64,000 nt of DNA, taken from Pseudoalteromonas sp. A25 (GTDB lineage Bacteria; Pseudomonadota; Gammaproteobacteria; Enterobacterales; Alteromonadaceae). Below the pieces are notes generated by a model that worked only from the letters and a program-made list of their open reading frames with translations, made no database searches and was not told the DNA's origin. Location of the stretch: NCBI RefSeq assembly GCF_009176705.1, contig NZ_AP021846.1:3716001-3780000 (forward strand), read 5' to 3'. Below are positions 41,098 through 50,221 of this stretch, piece after piece. Each line of letters begins with the position of its first letter. The first letter of the stretch is position 1. Made by a program: the position numbers and the translations under genes.

Positions 41098-41777
41098 TCA
41101 AAGCCATTGTGACAGATATAGAGGGCACCATCACTCGTATCTCTTTTGTTAAAGATGTACTATTTCCCTATGCTAGCAACCACTTAGCAGAGTTTGTCCA
41201 TAACAATCAACAACGTGATGACGTAAAGGCACAAATTGACGCGGTTTGTAACGAGCTTGATAACCCTCAAGCCAGCGTAGACGATGTGATAGCTGCACTA
41301 TTAGGTTGGATTGAAGCAGATAAAAAGGTGACGCCCTTAAAGCAACTGCAAGGCTTTATTTGGCAAGCGGGCTATGAGCATGGCGACTTTACCGGTCATA
41401 TTTATCCCGATGCGTATGCTTTTTTAACTGAGCAAAGCACGCAGAATATCGATCTATATGTTTATTCATCAGGCTCAGTAAAAGCGCAACAGCTGTTGTT
41501 TGCACATTCTGATTATGGTGATATTCGTCATTTGTTTAAGGGCTATTTCGATACTCATATCGGCGCTAAACAAGATGCAAACTCGTATAGAGCCATCGCG
41601 TCGCAACTCCCTTATGATGCACAGCATATTCTATTTCTCAGTGATGTGGTTGCTGAACTTGACGCAGCAAAAGCAGCAGGCATGAAAACCTTACAACTAT
41701 GGCGCGACAACCAAGCGCAATCAGACTTGCACCCTACCATTGAGAGCTTTGCGCAATTTGAGGCGTTATCATTATGA
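41094..41777 (+). CDS. mtnC: Enolase-phosphatase E1 (2,3-diketomethiopentyl-1-phosphate enolase/phosphatase)
   Basis: A HAD-superfamily bifunctional enzyme converting the diketo phosphate to acireductone. The 227-residue protein begins with the HAD motif AIVTDIEGTITRISFV (D8, E10), where Glu replaces the usual second Asp as in the E1 family, then YVYSSGSVKAQQLLFAHS (about residues 121-138) and LSDVVAELDAAKAAGM (about residues 180-195). It overlaps mtnB by 4 nt and mtnD by 4 nt. Confidence 0.95.
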   Translation: MIKAIVTDIEGTITRISFVKDVLFPYASNHLAEFVHNNQQRDDVKAQIDAVCNELDNPQASVDDVIAALLGWIEADKKVTPLKQLQGFIWQAGYEHGDFTGHIYPDAYAFLTEQSTQNIDLYVYSSGSVKAQQLLFAHSDYGDIRHLFKGYFDTHIGAKQDANSYRAIASQLPYDAQHILFLSDVVAELDAAKAAGMKTLQLWRDNQAQSDLHPTIESFAQFEALSL

Positions 41778-42316
41778 GCCAATTAACTGTTTTTAAAGAC
41801 CAAAACCCAAATAATGCGCTTTTAAAATGCACAGACGCAAACGACATTAAGCAACATCTAGCACACGTTGGCGTTAACTTTGAGCAATGGCAAGCCCAGC
41901 AAGTTATCACTTCAGCGATGACGCATTCAGACATTTTGCAAAGCTACCAATTTGATATTGAACGTGTTCAAGCCAATGGCGGATACCAAACGGTGGATGT
42001 AATTGCGCTTGAAAAAGGCAACCCCAATGCCGCCCAGCTACGTGAAAAGTTCTTATTTGAGCATACCCATAATGAAGATGAAGTACGCTTTTTTGTCAAA
42101 GGGCAAGGTCTATTTTGCTTACATGTTGATGACAAGGTTTATCAAATTCTATGCCAGCAAGGTGACTTAATCTCTGTGCCTGCCAACACAGCACATTGGT
42201 TTGATATGGGCAGTGACCCTGAGTTTACTGCTATTCGCTTTTTCAATAATGAAGCGGGTTGGGTTGCACAAAGTACACATAGCGATATTGCCACCCGATT
42301 CCCACTACTTGATTAG
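41774..42316 (+). CDS. mtnD: Acireductone dioxygenase
   Basis: A cupin-fold metal dioxygenase that cleaves acireductone with O2 to 4-methylthio-2-oxobutanoate plus formate (Fe form) or to an off-pathway product (Ni form). The 180-residue protein has the metal motif HTHNEDEVRFFVKG, with two His and one Glu, and the fourth ligand in NTAHWFDMG. It ends the mtnB-mtnC-mtnD unit; a terminator follows within 50 nt. The aminotransferase on the other side of the operon uses its product. Confidence 0.97.
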   Translation: MSQLTVFKDQNPNNALLKCTDANDIKQHLAHVGVNFEQWQAQQVITSAMTHSDILQSYQFDIERVQANGGYQTVDVIALEKGNPNAAQLREKFLFEHTHNEDEVRFFVKGQGLFCLHVDDKVYQILCQQGDLISVPANTAHWFDMGSDPEFTAIRFFNNEAGWVAQSTHSDIATRFPLLD

Positions 42317-42362
42317 CTGCATATTTGAATAGCCTTATTACTTAGGCTAAAACAGTTAGAAC

Positions 42363-42393
42363 AAAGGCAGTATTTAACAGATATACTGCCTTT
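42363..42393. terminator. Bidirectional terminator between mtnD and the S9 peptidase gene
   Basis: An 11-bp perfect stem AAAGGCAGTAT/ATACTGCCTTT with a 9-nt loop, placed between convergent genes. Confidence 0.85.
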
Positions 42394-42404
42394 GCTTCAT
42401 TAGC

Positions 42405-44363
42405 TTACAGCTTTAAATGTTCACCTAAAAAAGCCATAACCGTTTCATAATACTGTGCTCTATGTTTAGGCTTATAAAAACCATGACCTTCATCATCCAG
42501 CTGTTTATATTGATACGGATGCTCAGCTGCCTGCAACGCTCTAATGATTGATTCTGCTTGCTCTATCGGTGCGCGTTCATCTTCACCACCATGTACAATC
42601 AACACGGGCGCTTTAAGTTGCGCAACATTATGGCTAGGAGAAAAAGCTTTTAGCTTGCGCTTATCTTTCCCAAGAACCTGAGTTAAGTAATTCAAGCCTG
42701 ATTGACGTAGTGCAATATCCCCTTCGTCAAACATCAGAGGCAAGTCATAAACCCCCATAACGCCAACAGCACATTTGAATAAATCTGGTGCTAAGATTGC
42801 ACTTTGTAGTGCCGAATAACCCCCAAAACTGGCCCCCATTACACAAATGTTATCTTTGTTTGCATAACCTTGTGATACGACATACTGAACACCATCGATG
42901 ATGTCATGCTGTATTTTACCACCCCACTGCTGATAGCCTGCCGACTGAAAAGCCACGCCATAACCGCCTGAACCTCTAAAATTAACTTGCAATACAGCAA
43001 TACCACGACTGGCCAACATCTGAACCTCAGGATTAAACTCCCACCAATCACGCTCAAAATGAGGGCCACCGTGTGGCATCACAACCAAAGGTAAGTTTTT
43101 ATGTTGTTTGCTTACAGGTAGAGTTAAATAACCATGAATCGTTAGCTTGTCACGAGATTGAAAAGTAATGGGTTTGGTTTGCGACATCAAATCAGGATGT
43201 AACCACTCTCGCGCTGAAAACAGTTGCTGTAATTGACTGGTTTTTGAATCATATAAATAATATTGACCAGCATTAATATCACTCGAAGCGAAAAATACAC
43301 TTTTTTTACCATCTCGCGTCGTTGATACCAGGTGCACCTGATCACCTTGCAGGACTCGAATGATGTTTTTTAATCGCTTCGCTTTGATTGAATCTTCATC
43401 TGGAAATACATAGGTAGGATAACCATTATCAATTTCTATCGCGTAAAGCGCTTTGTCATATTCGCTTATCCAAGCTGTTTTGGGTGACACCACCTCATCT
43501 TGGTAGATTTTTGTTGCTTTACCGGTGCCAAGATCTAACTTAAATACTCCTTCAGGCTCCCCCTTTCGAGAAGCTAAAATGTAAACTTGTTGACCATTTT
43601 TATCAAATGTCAGTAGCTTTATGCTTCGAAAAACACCATTTAACTTTAACATTTTCCACGTAGTCTCATCCTCACCACGTACATAAACTTGTGTATTGAT
43701 GCCGTTTTTAGACGCAGAAGCAACACGCACGTTACCTTGGTGGTCGGTTAAGAAGTTCGCCATTTTTTCTGGTGATCTTGCTCGCAAGGCACGGTTGCCT
43801 TTTTCCACATTGACTCTATATACCTTAGTGGTTGGCTCATTCGTGCCAGTATCAGGAATGTTAAAAACCAACATATGTTTAGGATCATCATGAAGTGGGT
43901 CTAAAATATATGAAATCCCCCCTAATGGCGTTGCTTTTTTGATATTGGACCCGACTTGTTGTTCGCCTTGAACACCTACCAGATAGCGCGCATTGGAGCC
44001 ATCTACATCAACGCCAAATAACTCTCCCGCATAACCGGGCTGGCTTTTCCAACCACGTAAATATTGTTTCTCCATCACTACGCGCTCATCGTTGACCCAT
44101 TCATAGTCCCCAACTTGACCGTTAGCGTTAAATGCAACTGCATGGCTTAGCTTAAAGGTGCTAGCATCAAGGATAAACAAAGCATTTTTATCATCTTGCT
44201 TAGCAATAAAAGAAATATAATCCCCTTTTGGAGATAGCTTTACATTTTGATAGGCAACATCTTTTGCAAAGTCAGCTAAAGTTATAGTCGGTGAACCAGC
44301 TGCAAAACTGAATTGACATATAACACTGCTCATAAAGAGCAGTATAGTTGTGAGTGTACGCAT
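42405..44363 (-). CDS. S9-family prolyl oligopeptidase-like serine peptidase, exported
   Basis: A 652-residue protein with signal peptide MRTLTTILLFMSSVICQFSFAA, so it is periplasmic or secreted. A seven-bladed beta-propeller fills residues 30-390 and an alpha/beta hydrolase domain the rest. The catalytic triad is visible: nucleophile in GASFGGYS (S512), Asp in HGGEDERAP and His in DDEGHGFYKP. It resembles the acylaminoacyl peptidases and dipeptidyl peptidases common in Alteromonadales. It lies 79 bp downstream of mtnA on the same strand without a terminator between them, so read-through from the MetJ-box promoter is possible, but peptide scavenging is the likelier role. Confidence 0.9.
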   Translation of the reverse strand: MRTLTTILLFMSSVICQFSFAAGSPTITLADFAKDVAYQNVKLSPKGDYISFIAKQDDKNALFILDASTFKLSHAVAFNANGQVGDYEWVNDERVVMEKQYLRGWKSQPGYAGELFGVDVDGSNARYLVGVQGEQQVGSNIKKATPLGGISYILDPLHDDPKHMLVFNIPDTGTNEPTTKVYRVNVEKGNRALRARSPEKMANFLTDHQGNVRVASASKNGINTQVYVRGEDETTWKMLKLNGVFRSIKLLTFDKNGQQVYILASRKGEPEGVFKLDLGTGKATKIYQDEVVSPKTAWISEYDKALYAIEIDNGYPTYVFPDEDSIKAKRLKNIIRVLQGDQVHLVSTTRDGKKSVFFASSDINAGQYYLYDSKTSQLQQLFSAREWLHPDLMSQTKPITFQSRDKLTIHGYLTLPVSKQHKNLPLVVMPHGGPHFERDWWEFNPEVQMLASRGIAVLQVNFRGSGGYGVAFQSAGYQQWGGKIQHDIIDGVQYVVSQGYANKDNICVMGASFGGYSALQSAILAPDLFKCAVGVMGVYDLPLMFDEGDIALRQSGLNYLTQVLGKDKRKLKAFSPSHNVAQLKAPVLIVHGGEDERAPIEQAESIIRALQAAEHPYQYKQLDDEGHGFYKPKHRAQYYETVMAFLGEHLKL

Positions 44364-44442
44364 AAAGTCCTTTTCTTGATTTAGATAAAATAAACACGAC
44401 CTCTATTGTACCAAGCTTAGTACCAAGTGTTAAATTGATGTT

Positions 44443-45459
44443 CTATTTAAAAGCCCCATTTTTCACTTGCTCTGGTGTATAAATACCAGAGTTCAACACC
44501 CACCCTGTGACAAGTTCAGCCGGTGTAACATCAAATGCAGGGTTGTATACCTTGGCATTGTCAGGTGCCCACTGACACTGACCAAAACTACCACTGACTC
44601 CTGTCACCTCTTGTGGGTTGCGCTGTTCAATCGGAATTGCTTCGCCATTTGGGCAAGCACTATCAAGCGTGGTCTCTGGCGCTACGACATAAAAAGGAAT
44701 GCCATGATGATTGGCTAATACGGCTAGATTGTAAGTGCCCACTTTGTTGGCAAAGTCACCATTAGCCGCAATCCTATCTGCGCCCACAAAAATTTTATCC
44801 ACTTGCTTAGCAGCCATTAGGCTTGCCGCCATGTTGTCGCAGATAAGCGTATACGGTATTTGCCATTTTGAAAGCTCAAACGCTGTTAACCTACCACCTT
44901 GCAATAAAGGCCTAGTTTCATCTACCCATACATGAACATTACCGTGAGCTTGGTGTGCTTTGTAAATCACCCCCAGTGCAGTGCCAATACCGGCAGTAGC
45001 AAGCGCGCCAGTATTACAATGAGTTAGTATGTTGTCACCTGCATTCACTAACTGTGCGCCTAATGTGGCCATTTGCTCACACAATGCCACATCCTCAAAA
45101 AACAGCTGCTCTGCGGTTTTAACTAACTGATTAACATAGTCATCATGAGCCAATGCATCACACATTTTTGCCATACAATGCATTAAATTAACCGCTGTGG
45201 GACGCGTTGCTTCTAAATCATCAATAGCTTGTGCTAATTGCGTTTTACTCTGCGCTTGTAATGCCAAATGGGCCACCAATAAAGTTGCCGCAAGGCCTAT
45301 CAAAGGCGCTCCGCGCACTTTTAAAGACACGATATATGACTGCATTTGCTCTACACTTTCGCATAAAAGCCATTGCTGTTCATGGGGCAGTAAATACTGA
45401 TCTAACACCCACAACTGGTTGTCTGTATATTTCAAACTTCGGGCAATTAAGGTCTGCAT
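44443..45459 (-). CDS. mtnA: S-methyl-5-thioribose-1-phosphate isomerase
   Basis: MtnA isomerises methylthioribose 1-phosphate to methylthioribulose 1-phosphate. The 338-residue eIF2B-like protein has [13 protein letters not shown] (about residues 49-61), the catalytic cysteine in [29 protein letters not shown] and the catalytic Asp in [20 protein letters not shown]. It is divergent from mtnK, with the shared control region carrying a MetJ-like box. Its product feeds MtnB in the nearby operon. Confidence 0.97.
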   Translation of the reverse strand: MQTLIARSLKYTDNQLWVLDQYLLPHEQQWLLCESVEQMQSYIVSLKVRGAPLIGLAATLLVAHLALQAQSKTQLAQAIDDLEATRPTAVNLMHCMAKMCDALAHDDYVNQLVKTAEQLFFEDVALCEQMATLGAQLVNAGDNILTHCNTGALATAGIGTALGVIYKAHQAHGNVHVWVDETRPLLQGGRLTAFELSKWQIPYTLICDNMAASLMAAKQVDKIFVGADRIAANGDFANKVGTYNLAVLANHHGIPFYVVAPETTLDSACPNGEAIPIEQRNPQEVTGVSGSFGQCQWAPDNAKVYNPAFDVTPAELVTGWVLNSGIYTPEQVKNGAFK

Positions 45460-45509
45460 AATGATTCTCTACTCTAAATTCAGCGGTGTTATTTTACACC
45501 AGCACAAAA

Positions 45510-45533
45510 AGAAGTATAGACATCTAAACATTT
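45510..45533. promoter_or_regulatory. MetJ-box-like operator between mtnA and mtnK
   Basis: Tandem units AGAAGTAT, AGACATCT and AAACATTT match AGACGTCT at 6, 7 and 5 of 8 positions. The first two units agree at 13 of 16 bases with the element upstream of mtnB. Control of both divergent genes by MetJ is inferred. Confidence 0.65.
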
Positions 45534-45579
45534 AAAAGCTTAGAATGCCGTAATTAGTTTCGTTACTCTATGGCTTCTT

Positions 45580-46782
45580 ATGACTAACTACACCACTTTG
45601 GACAATGCTCAAGCACTTGAGTATGTAAAAACTCAAACGCAACTTTTTAGCGATGATGCAAATCTGACTTGCTACGAGTTTGGCGATGGCAATCTAAATT
45701 TGGTTTTTCGTGTAGCCGATCAACACCAAAACAGCGTGATTTTAAAGCAAGCACTGCCCTACGCGCGATGTGTTGGTCAGTCGTGGCCATTAACATTAGA
45801 CAGAGCACGTATAGAAGCTAGTGTACTTAAAAAACATGGCGAGATATGCCCAGATACAACCGTTCAGGTTTTGCATCAAAATAACGACTTAGCCATTACC
45901 ATTTTGGAAGATTTGGGTCATATGCAGATCCTCAGAAGCCAGCTATGTGAAGGAAAAACCTTCGATCACCTCGCATCAAACATTTCCCATTACCTTGCTC
46001 ATACGAGTTTTTTTACCAGTGATTTCTATTTAGAGCCGCAGCAGAAGAAAGCGCTTGTATCAGAGTTTACTAACCCCGAGCTATGCGCCATCACCGAAGG
46101 TTTGTTTTTTGACGATCCATATCGCGTCTGTGAAAGGAATAACTTTGCACACGGTTTAAAAGAGCAAGTCAACAAACTGCATCAAAACCATGCGTTAAAA
46201 CTGGCGGTAGCGCAGTTGAAAGGCCAATTCCTATGTTCTGCGCAAGCATTACTGCATGGTGATATTCATACCGGCAGTATTTTTGTCGACAACAAACACG
46301 TAAAAGTCATTGACCCTGAGTTTGGCTTTTTCGGACCAATTGGTTTTGACTTAGGCTCTTTTATTGGTAACTTATTACTTAACTATTGCGCGCAAAATGC
46401 GCGCGCCAAAGCGTTACCACAGCGCAGAGATATACATGCTTACCTACTTAAGTGCATACAAACATGCGTGAGTGAATTTGAGCAGACTTGGCTGGCTTTA
46501 GCTCAAACGCACACTCAAGATTTAGCCTTACAAACAACAGGTTATGCTGAGTTATTTGTAGAGCAAGTGCTACGAGAAGCATTTGGCTTTTGTGGAACTG
46601 AACTGATACGCCGCACCATAGGACTTGCCCATGTTGCTGATATTGATGGCATTGAAGATGAGCAAGCAAAGCTAAACGCGCAGTCTCAAGCGCTACAGCT
46701 GGGCGAGCAACTTATATTACAGGCACCACATTGCAAATCGAAAGAAGATTTATCGCAACTGTTGTTGAGTTTACTACTCTAA
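45580..46782 (+). CDS. mtnK: Methylthioribose kinase
   Basis: MtnK phosphorylates 5-methylthioribose, which comes from methylthioadenosine via a nucleosidase encoded elsewhere. The 400-residue protein has the aminoglycoside-phosphotransferase-like fold: GDGNLNLVFRV (residues 32-42), ILKQALPYAR, the catalytic loop LLHGDIHTGSIFV (about residues 225-237) and the metal motif DPEFGFFGPIGFDLG. The last base of the stop codon is the first base of MITE copy 2, so the 3' untranslated region is element DNA. Together with mtnA, B, C, D and the aminotransferase it completes the route from methylthioribose to methionine. Confidence 0.96.
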   Translation: MTNYTTLDNAQALEYVKTQTQLFSDDANLTCYEFGDGNLNLVFRVADQHQNSVILKQALPYARCVGQSWPLTLDRARIEASVLKKHGEICPDTTVQVLHQNNDLAITILEDLGHMQILRSQLCEGKTFDHLASNISHYLAHTSFFTSDFYLEPQQKKALVSEFTNPELCAITEGLFFDDPYRVCERNNFAHGLKEQVNKLHQNHALKLAVAQLKGQFLCSAQALLHGDIHTGSIFVDNKHVKVIDPEFGFFGPIGFDLGSFIGNLLLNYCAQNARAKALPQRRDIHAYLLKCIQTCVSEFEQTWLALAQTHTQDLALQTTGYAELFVEQVLREAFGFCGTELIRRTIGLAHVADIDGIEDEQAKLNAQSQALQLGEQLILQAPHCKSKEDLSQLLLSLLL

Positions 46783-46943
46783 TACCAATCCGCTTAACTA
46801 AGTGGTCTATTTTGAAGCAAGAAAACCTTGTCGATAACAAGGCATAAATTTCGTGATTTAGTTGTTCTAAATGAGAAATTTTTAACGCAGCTGTCGTCAG
46901 GTTTAATCCTTCAAAAGGATTAAGTGTTATTGCGGATTGGTAT
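46782..46943 (+). repeat. MITE-like element, copy 2 (162 bp)
   Basis: It has perfect 12-bp terminal inverted repeats ATACCAATCCGC / GCGGATTGGTAT and the same length and internal hairpins as copy 1. It begins on the last base of the mtnK stop codon (TAATACC). The flanks show only short TA-rich matches, so a target duplication cannot be defined with confidence. Confidence 0.88.
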
Positions 46944-46960
46944 AAATAATCAAATCAATG

Positions 46961-46985
46961 AAAAAAGCAGCTTGTGCTGCTTTTT
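46961..46985. terminator. Bidirectional terminator between mtnK and the DUF885 gene
   Basis: Stem AAAAAGCAGC/GCTGCTTTTT with a TTGT loop, usable from both sides. Confidence 0.9.
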
Positions 46986-47040
46986 GCTCTAAATTAGGTT
47001 TTCAAGCAACCTCATACCTGGGCATGAAGTTGCTCACCAA

Positions 47041-48804
47041 CTAGCTCGCCGCTAGAGTTTGTTGAATATATTGCTCTATCTGCGCTTCTAGCAAGAATAA
47101 AGGCACAGAGCCATGGCGCAACACCTGATGGTGAAACTCTCGTAAGTCGAATTTGCTACCGAGCGCTTGTTCAGCCTTGGCACGTAAGCGCTTAATGGTG
47201 AGCTCACCAATTTTGTATGATAACGCTTGTGCTGGCCAAGAAATATAACGATCCGTTTCAGTTTTAACATTATGCAGTGATAAAGCCGTATTGTTCTTCA
47301 TGAAATCCATTGCTTGCGCTCGAGTCCAGCCAAACATATGCATACCTGTATCGACAACCAAGCGAACGGCTCGCCACATTTCGTAGGTTAAACGACCAAA
47401 ATTGCTGTAAGGGTCTTGATAGAAACCCACTTCAAGTCCTAAGTACTCAGAGTAAAGTCCCCAACCCTCACCAAACGCTGAAATATAGCTGTTGCGTCGA
47501 TAATCAGGTAAGTGCTCCATTTCTTCATTCAGCGCAATCTGTAAATGGTGTCCAGGCACCGCTTCATGTAGCGTTAGCGCCTCTAAAACATACAGTGGAC
47601 GTTTGTCTAGTGCATACGTATTAACCCAATAATACCCGGCTTCTAAGTCATTACTTGCGCCCAAGTAACGCCCCGTGGTGTATTTTGGTGCTATGCTGGC
47701 AGGCACCGGTGCAACGCCATAAGGACGACGTGGCAAGGTATGAAATAGCTGTGGTAACTTCGCATCTATACGTTTAGAAATATACGCAGCTTCTTTAAGC
47801 AATTGCTCTGGCGTTTTGGCATAAAACTGCGGATCCGTTCTTAAGAAATCTACAAATTCAGCGAAAGAGCCTGTAAACCCAACTTGCTCAATTACCGACT
47901 CCATTTCTTTTCTGATTCGCGCCACTTCTTTTAAACCCAACTCATGGATCTCTTTAGGAGACATATCTGTTGTCGTGTAATACTGGGCTCTGTTTTTATA
48001 AAAATCTTGGCCATTGGGTGTATCACGCAAAGCGATTGTTTGACGCGCGTTGGGACGATATTGCTCAGTAAAAAATTTAAGATAGGCACGGTAAGCAGGC
48101 ATCACCTTAGTGCGCAATACTGACTGAGCTCGGTCTTGTAACTTGGCAAACGCATCGTCTGATAATTTTGCGGTATTTGATTTAAACGGCGAATAGAAAA
48201 CCGACTGTGTGACATCTTCGTGAATAAAGCCAGCAATAGACTGCTCATATCCCTCTAACACCACTTGCGGTTGAGTATGCCCTGTTTGCATCCCCATCCG
48301 CATCCAATGCATATTTTGCTCAAAAAAACGCGGCACTTCTGCTAAACGTTTTAGATAAACGTCAAACCCGTCGGCTTTGGTAAAGTCACTATTGCTGATG
48401 ACATAAGTGAGCTCGGAGTGGAACCCACCCTCTGAAGTCAGTGGCACATAATGTTTATTAAAGCGGTATTCATCCACCTTATTTTGAACTTGCGCACGCA
48501 ATATCGTGTGATTAATCTGGTTTTCTTTAGACAGCTTTAAAAACTCAACCGCATCTAACTGTTTAAGTAGACTCAACTGTGCTTGGTATTGCTGCGCTAA
48601 ATAATCAGCACTTAAATTAGGTAAATAATATTTCTTACCTGATGAGTCTACTTTGTAGGGATCTGATTTTTTTAGTAGCTGCTGAGCTTGTTGCTCCACT
48701 TGATGAAACATATCGTTACTCGTCGAGCTTGGCGTTATCTGACAGCCCGCCAACGACAGACTCGCAATCAATACACCAACCGTTAACGCAAAATTTCTAA
48801 TCAC
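47041..48804 (-). CDS. DUF885-family lipoprotein, probable metallopeptidase
   Basis: A 587-residue lipoprotein with signal MIRNFALTVGVLIASLSLAGC (lipobox LAGC, Cys21). DUF885 proteins carry a gluzincin-like zinc motif, seen here as LHEAVPGHHLQIAL (H413, E414, H419, H420), with a later FGEGWGLYSEYLG segment that probably gives the third ligand. Conserved regions such as RRPYGVAPVPASIAPKY are present. Members are predicted peptidases in the periplasm or outer membrane. It is convergent with mtnK and divergent from the GGDEF gene. Confidence 0.87.
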   Translation of the reverse strand: MIRNFALTVGVLIASLSLAGCQITPSSTSNDMFHQVEQQAQQLLKKSDPYKVDSSGKKYYLPNLSADYLAQQYQAQLSLLKQLDAVEFLKLSKENQINHTILRAQVQNKVDEYRFNKHYVPLTSEGGFHSELTYVISNSDFTKADGFDVYLKRLAEVPRFFEQNMHWMRMGMQTGHTQPQVVLEGYEQSIAGFIHEDVTQSVFYSPFKSNTAKLSDDAFAKLQDRAQSVLRTKVMPAYRAYLKFFTEQYRPNARQTIALRDTPNGQDFYKNRAQYYTTTDMSPKEIHELGLKEVARIRKEMESVIEQVGFTGSFAEFVDFLRTDPQFYAKTPEQLLKEAAYISKRIDAKLPQLFHTLPRRPYGVAPVPASIAPKYTTGRYLGASNDLEAGYYWVNTYALDKRPLYVLEALTLHEAVPGHHLQIALNEEMEHLPDYRRNSYISAFGEGWGLYSEYLGLEVGFYQDPYSNFGRLTYEMWRAVRLVVDTGMHMFGWTRAQAMDFMKNNTALSLHNVKTETDRYISWPAQALSYKIGELTIKRLRAKAEQALGSKFDLREFHHQVLRHGSVPLFLLEAQIEQYIQQTLAAS

Positions 48805-49107
48805 ATTTTTACCCTAAGATTCTGGACTTTTTTTGACTGTAACTGAGCAAACACAACGACTGCAACTAAAAGCGTTCAATCCCACAAATTGCAATATGTT
48901 TAATTTGCAGGCAAACTACGAAAAATTGCTGATAAAAAAAGCGAACAGTCGCATATTTTTAACTTTTCTATTTCAAATGTGGCTGTTTTGATTTTAAATA
49001 CAGATTGCACTCAGTGCTCAAGTAGATATGATGTTAGTGACACTCAACCTATCATTTCAGGGAAAGTCACTGACTCGATGTAATGTTTTATTATTGCGGT
49101 AAATAGA
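48805..49107. other. Divergent intergenic region before the GGDEF gene
   Basis: 303 bp with no reading frame of note. It holds a plus-strand promoter candidate (listed), and an inverted repeat AGTGAC...GTCACT around 49036-49071. I see no promoter for the DUF885 gene that I would trust. Confidence 0.4.
49005..49032 (+). promoter_or_regulatory. Candidate promoter of the degenerate GGDEF gene
   Basis: -35 TTGCAC, 16-bp spacer, -10 TATGAT, leaving a leader of about 70 nt. Confidence 0.4.
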
Positions 49108-50109
49108 ATGATATTCCATGACTCCATGGCCAATGCACAAGAAAAAATGACACAGGTTTGCCTCTTTCTAGAGCAATATCATTTGCCGCCGACCCCAATG
49201 AACTATCATGTGGCGTATACCTATATTAGTAAGTGTGAAGCAGCTCTAAATAAAGCAATTGATAGCGCCATTCGAGAAAAGCACACGATAGACAGTATCT
49301 TTGTTGAACACCTGTATTTTGAACACCTGAACAAAGGACATAAAACAGAAACCGAGTTACTAAATAATGTAGACGGTGCTTTAACAAACTTATCCAAAGT
49401 CACTAACGAGTCTCAAAAACAATTTGCCAACTTTGCACACAAAGTCGCATCTTGTGTACAAGATCTAGATGAAAACAACATAGCCAAAAGCAAAAAAGCT
49501 GTTGTACAACTGAGCCACTCGACTGACGCCCTGCTAAAACAGCATCAACTCTTCAAAGCACAAATAAAAAAAGTACGCCTAATGTATATGAAGTCACAGC
49601 AGCAATTACAACATCTTCGTAAACAACATATGATTGACCCGCAGACGGGTCTTTATAAACGTCACTTTTTGAATCAACAAACACAAGTTTGGTTGGCAAA
49701 AGACCGGTCTATTTGCGCAATATCAATACAAATAAACAACTTGTCTGACTTCACCAATGAGTATGGCGATATCGTTGGTGAAGTGATCCTCAACCGAGTA
49801 GCAAAAAAAGTACGTAAGTACGTGCTCGAAAGTGGTTTGCCAGGGCGGACCAAAGAGCAAGAATTTACCGTTTTATTAGCAGATATTGAAACCAGCACAG
49901 CCAATGTGATCGCTGAAAAAATACGTAACAGTGTAGAAAAGCTTAAATTTGTCAGCTCCAGAGGCAATGTTGAATTACCTCGTATTCAGCTCTCTTTAGG
50001 GATCACGAAACGACAGCAAGAACAAAGCTTTGATGAGCTTGCATACAAAGCACATTTAGCAGCACAAAAGGCGCATTTATCAGGGCAAAGCTGTTTCACC
50101 AGCGCGTAA
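49108..50109 (+). CDS. GGDEF-domain protein with degenerate active site
   Basis: A 333-residue cytoplasmic protein. The N-terminal half (residues 1-165) is helical with a coiled-coil-like stretch (QLFKAQIKKVRLMYMKSQQQ). The C-terminal domain follows the GGDEF fold, starting DPQTGLYKRHFLNQQ (about residue 177, for DxLTxLxNR) and ending LSLGITKRQQEQSFDEL...AHLAAQKAHLSG. The signature itself is lost: the GG(D/E)EF position reads KEQEF and no I-site precedes it. It is therefore unlikely to make cyclic di-GMP and may be a structural or regulatory relic, or bind a nucleotide in another way. It lies upstream of ubiE with its own promoter candidate. Confidence 0.85.
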   Translation: MIFHDSMANAQEKMTQVCLFLEQYHLPPTPMNYHVAYTYISKCEAALNKAIDSAIREKHTIDSIFVEHLYFEHLNKGHKTETELLNNVDGALTNLSKVTNESQKQFANFAHKVASCVQDLDENNIAKSKKAVVQLSHSTDALLKQHQLFKAQIKKVRLMYMKSQQQLQHLRKQHMIDPQTGLYKRHFLNQQTQVWLAKDRSICAISIQINNLSDFTNEYGDIVGEVILNRVAKKVRKYVLESGLPGRTKEQEFTVLLADIETSTANVIAEKIRNSVEKLKFVSSRGNVELPRIQLSLGITKRQQEQSFDELAYKAHLAAQKAHLSGQSCFTSA

Positions 50110-50151
50110 CACCCAAAGCGTATCAAATTTAACAAATTCTGCTGTGATAAA

Positions 50152-50181
50152 TTGCACCTCAGTCACGCAATCAAGTACACT
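50152..50181 (+). promoter_or_regulatory. Candidate promoter of the ubiE-tat operon
   Basis: -35 TTGCAC, 18-bp spacer, -10 TACACT, about 40 nt before the ubiE start. Moderate match. Confidence 0.35.
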
Positions 50182-50221
50182 AAAGCCCAATTTAGCGTAA
50201 TGGCCAAAGCAGAGAAGCATC

